From Paracoccaceae bacterium (GTDB taxonomy: Bacteria; Pseudomonadota; Alphaproteobacteria; Rhodobacterales; Rhodobacteraceae): a DNA stretch of 8,790 nucleotides. Below are positions 6,588-8,790 of this stretch, piece after piece (the stretch's first letter is position 1; each line of letters begins with the position of its first letter). A program made the translations under genes and the position numbers. The notes under the pieces are model-generated. The model worked only from the letters and a program-made list of their open reading frames with translations. It did no database searches and had not been told where the DNA came from. The stretch lies in NCBI GenBank assembly GCA_026709725.1, contig JAPOSK010000279.1, positions 1-8,790 of the forward strand. Reading direction: 5' to 3'.

Positions 6588-7754
6588 ATGCTCCTGCCGG
6601 ACTCATTTGATCCCGACAGACCCTTCCCCCCACTCACGCGCCGATTGCGACTCGGCGTCGTCGGGGGTGGACGGATTGCACAGATCCATGCCATGGCTGC
6701 GCGGCTCACCGGTCGCTGGGAGATCACCGCCGGTGCCTTTTCAGCGGATTCCAGCCGCGCCGGATCAGCTGCGGCTGAATGGCGTCTGCCCCGCTGTTAT
6801 GAATCCTACGATGTGATGGCCACCCGCGAGGCCATGCTTGCCGACGGGATTGATGCAGTGGTGATCACCACACCCAATCATCTCCACGCGCCTGTTGCCC
6901 GGGCATTTCTTGAAGCCGGCATCGATGTGCTTTGCGAGAAGCCGATGACAGGCGATGTCTCTCAAGCCCTCTCCCTCGTCAAACTGACCGGGAAGACTGA
7001 CCGGATTTTTGTCATTGCCTATGTTCATTCCTGCTTCCCCATGATTCGCATGGCGCGCGCAATCATTGCCGAGGGTGGAATCGGGGCCATCAACCAGATC
7101 CATGCCGAATATATCCAGGAATGGCCTGTCACGCCTGAAGCCCGGAACGAACCTCATATTGAATGGCGGCTTGATCCGGCCCGGTCCGGCCCGACAAGCT
7201 GTCTCGCTGATCTTGGCACGCATGCCGTCCACCTGACCGAATTCGTCAGCCGGTTGCCGCTGACGCATGTACGCGCCGAATTCCATGTCTGCGTTCCGCC
7301 AAAGCCGATGGAGGACACGGTCTTTGCCTGGACACGACACAGCGCCGCCATACCCGGAACCCTGATGGTCACTCGCCACGCTCCGGGAAATCCCGGTGGC
7401 CTCCGACTGCGCATTTTTGGCACTGAGGGTGGTCTTGAATGGGCACTTGATACATGCGGACAGCTCAAATTCAGCCGTTACGGCGAAGCCGACCGGATCT
7501 TCAGCAAGGGCCAGGGCCCTGCGGAGACGGAACATCCCGCCCGGGCTCCCCGTGGTTTTCATGAAGGAAATTTTGGTGCCTGGGCCACCCTCTATACCGA
7601 ATTTGCGATTGCCGTTGCCGCCCGTCGTGACGGGTTCAGCCTGCCCGCTGACAGCCTTGGGATGCCAACGGTCGCCGCAGGAGCCGATGGGATGCGATTC
7701 ATCGATGCCTGTGTCCGCTCGAACGAAGCCGACGGGGGGTGGGTTGCCATCTGA
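6588..7754 (+). CDS. Gfo/Idh/MocA family NAD(P)-dependent oxidoreductase B
   Basis: Probable cytoplasmic sugar or cyclitol dehydrogenase of 388 aa, longer than oxidoreductase A. A leader of about 18 residues precedes LRLGVVGGGRIAQIHA (glycine loop 26-28). Strand 2 ends in GAFSADSSRA: small residues with R57 nearby and no acidic residue directly at the tip, so NADP is at least as likely as NAD. CEKP gives catalytic K118, and ADLGTHAVHL gives the D208/H212 pair of classic Idh-type enzymes. The C-terminal domain contains LRIFGTEGGLEW (about 270-281). The protein belongs to a different subgroup from oxidoreductase A, so the two are unlikely to be duplicates doing the same step. It is last in the plus-strand series and converges on the BMP gene with 22 bp between stops. 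Its substrate is unknown. Confidence 0.88.
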   Translation: MLLPDSFDPDRPFPPLTRRLRLGVVGGGRIAQIHAMAARLTGRWEITAGAFSADSSRAGSAAAEWRLPRCYESYDVMATREAMLADGIDAVVITTPNHLHAPVARAFLEAGIDVLCEKPMTGDVSQALSLVKLTGKTDRIFVIAYVHSCFPMIRMARAIIAEGGIGAINQIHAEYIQEWPVTPEARNEPHIEWRLDPARSGPTSCLADLGTHAVHLTEFVSRLPLTHVRAEFHVCVPPKPMEDTVFAWTRHSAAIPGTLMVTRHAPGNPGGLRLRIFGTEGGLEWALDTCGQLKFSRYGEADRIFSKGQGPAETEHPARAPRGFHEGNFGAWATLYTEFAIAVAARRDGFSLPADSLGMPTVAAGADGMRFIDACVRSNEADGGWVAI

Positions 7755-7776
7755 GAGGCAGCATTATGGGGCACGG

Positions 7777-8784
7777 TTATGTGTGTGGTGCCGTCTCAAC
7801 GCGCGGGATCTTGAAGACAGCGTTGCGGATTTCAAATTCACGGCGGGCGACGTGTTCAAGCTGATCAGAATTCAGCAGGGTGCGGAACTGGCGGAGGGGG
7901 GCGATTTCGCAGCCAAAATGGGCAAGCCCGGAATATTGCCACATGTTCCGTGATGAGTAGGTGCCGGCTGCAATGCGGTTGATGGCAGCCCAAAGGGTTG
8001 GACCAAAATTCCAAATGGCTGCTGTCACCATTGACCTTGGGAATTGCGGGGTCCGGTCAACGAGTGTGCCGATCGAAAGAACACGGCGAATACGGGCAGT
8101 CTCGGCGACACCGACGCGCTCTGCGTAGAGAACATCAGCACCTTCATCAATCTGGGCCATTGTCATCTCCCGGGCAAGCTGGGGATCATGCCAGGAATGA
8201 AGATAGTTGATCCGGTGTTCGATGGCCGGGTTCATATCCCTTGCTCCAGCGATATAGGCGTTGACCAGCCGATTGGTGTCAGGAGATGGATAGCTGGCAA
8301 CGATGCCGATGAGGCCCCGGCGTGAGATGGCACCGGCAACAAGGCCCGTCAGGTAGGATGCATCCTGGATGTGATGCTCGAAAACACAGAATTTCTCGTG
8401 TGATGTCTCCGGCAGTCGGGCTGACCCCATAAGATAGGCATTATTGGGGTACTCGAGAATGAGTTCACGAATGAGATCCTCAACGGCAAAACAGTCGCCG
8501 ATGATCAGGTCATATTGCTGACGTGACACCTCACGGAACACATCGGTATATTCGGTTGACAAGACATTCTGCCAAAGATTGTATTCAATATCCCCCCGCT
8601 CATTGGCATGCACGAGCGCATGATGAACACGTGAGACCCAAAGCTGGGCCGTTGGTGCCGTGAAAAGACCGGCAATTCGCGGCGAAGGCAGCAATGCCGA
8701 CTGTGCCGTGGTCCGCCACCCGGCACAGGTCCCGGCAAGTGACAGGGTCCCGGCAAGAAAATTCCGTCTGCTGTGTCGATGCAA
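7777..8784 (-). CDS. BMP-family periplasmic binding protein (possible nucleoside/purine ABC transporter receptor)
   Basis: Exported solute-binding protein of the Bmp/PnrA family, 335 aa from the TTG used here. The N-terminus has a twin-arginine signal, SRRNFLAG, then a hydrophobic stretch. A cysteine at residue 20 (AGTC) resembles a lipobox, but Thr at -1 is unusual, so cleavage near AQS/A28-30 without a lipid is the alternative. Family features are EHHIQDASYLTGLVAGAIS (136-154), the SYPSPDTNRLVNAYIAGARDMNP segment (164-186), the HSWHDP turn (196-201) and GADVLYAERVGV (215-226), as in BMP proteins of proteobacterial ABC transporters. Several characterised relatives bind purines or nucleosides; the ligand here is inferred only. 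The frame stays open from the TTG to the window edge, so the true start may lie outside. ABC permease and ATPase genes, if present, would be off the right edge. Confidence 0.82.
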   Translation of the reverse strand: MHRHSRRNFLAGTLSLAGTCAGWRTTAQSALLPSPRIAGLFTAPTAQLWVSRVHHALVHANERGDIEYNLWQNVLSTEYTDVFREVSRQQYDLIIGDCFAVEDLIRELILEYPNNAYLMGSARLPETSHEKFCVFEHHIQDASYLTGLVAGAISRRGLIGIVASYPSPDTNRLVNAYIAGARDMNPAIEHRINYLHSWHDPQLAREMTMAQIDEGADVLYAERVGVAETARIRRVLSIGTLVDRTPQFPRSMVTAAIWNFGPTLWAAINRIAAGTYSSRNMWQYSGLAHFGCEIAPLRQFRTLLNSDQLEHVARREFEIRNAVFKIPRVETAPHT

Positions 8785-8790
8785 TGCATC
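8778..8790. repeat. Inverted repeat GATGCA-a-TGCATC at the right edge
   Basis: Perfect 6-bp arms surround a single central base, overlapping the putative TTG start of the BMP gene. It could be an operator over the start region or, if translation begins further upstream, simply coding sequence. The core TGCAT also appears in the repeats at 91-131. Confidence 0.2.

Noticed and set aside
6765..7562. Minus-strand open frame (265 codons) opposite oxidoreductase B
   Set aside because: No motif or ribosome binding site, and the opposite strand has clear EKP and DLGTH catalytic motifs.
7755..7776. Bidirectional terminator between the convergent genes
   Set aside because: The 22-bp gap has no stem-loop and no T-run on either strand.

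Overview
The window looks like one catabolic gene cluster from a Gram-negative bacterium, most likely an alphaproteobacterium. The reasons are a moderately high GC content (about 60% by eye), strong G/C preference at third codon positions, a three-part TRAP transporter, a Tat-exported BMP-type binding protein, and the protein families present. The genus cannot be fixed from the sequence. There are no rRNA or tRNA genes, insertion sequences or CRISPR arrays.

Layout. Positions 1-183 hold no gene I can support. A cytosine-deaminase-like amidohydrolase (CodA family) lies on the minus strand (184-1485). It is divergent from a long plus-strand series across a gap of about 80 bp. The series runs: Gfo/Idh/MocA dehydrogenase A (1566-2615), a complete TRAP transporter dctP-dctQ-dctM (2711-5584), an AroE-like shikimate/quinate dehydrogenase 13 bp behind dctM (5598-6449), and Gfo/Idh/MocA dehydrogenase B (6588-7754). 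A BMP-family periplasmic binding protein on the minus strand (7777 to the right edge) converges on dehydrogenase B with only 22 bp between the stops.

How the parts may work together (inference). DctP should bind a carboxylated solute through a conserved arginine, and DctQM imports it with sodium. Three NAD(P)-dependent oxidoreductases are encoded alongside: one AroE-like enzyme with an NAD-type (catabolic) cofactor signature, and two Gfo/Idh/MocA enzymes of different subtypes. Families of these kinds act on hydroxylated six-carbon rings (quinate/shikimate and inositols), so uptake and stepwise oxidation of a carboxylated cyclitol or related compound is the simplest reading. No dehydroquinate or dehydroshikimate dehydratase and no regulator is visible, so the substrate is unproven. 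The CodA-like deaminase has two altered substrate-pocket positions compared with E. coli CodA. It and the BMP protein, whose family often binds nucleosides or purines, may belong to a separate nucleobase function flanking the TRAP operon.
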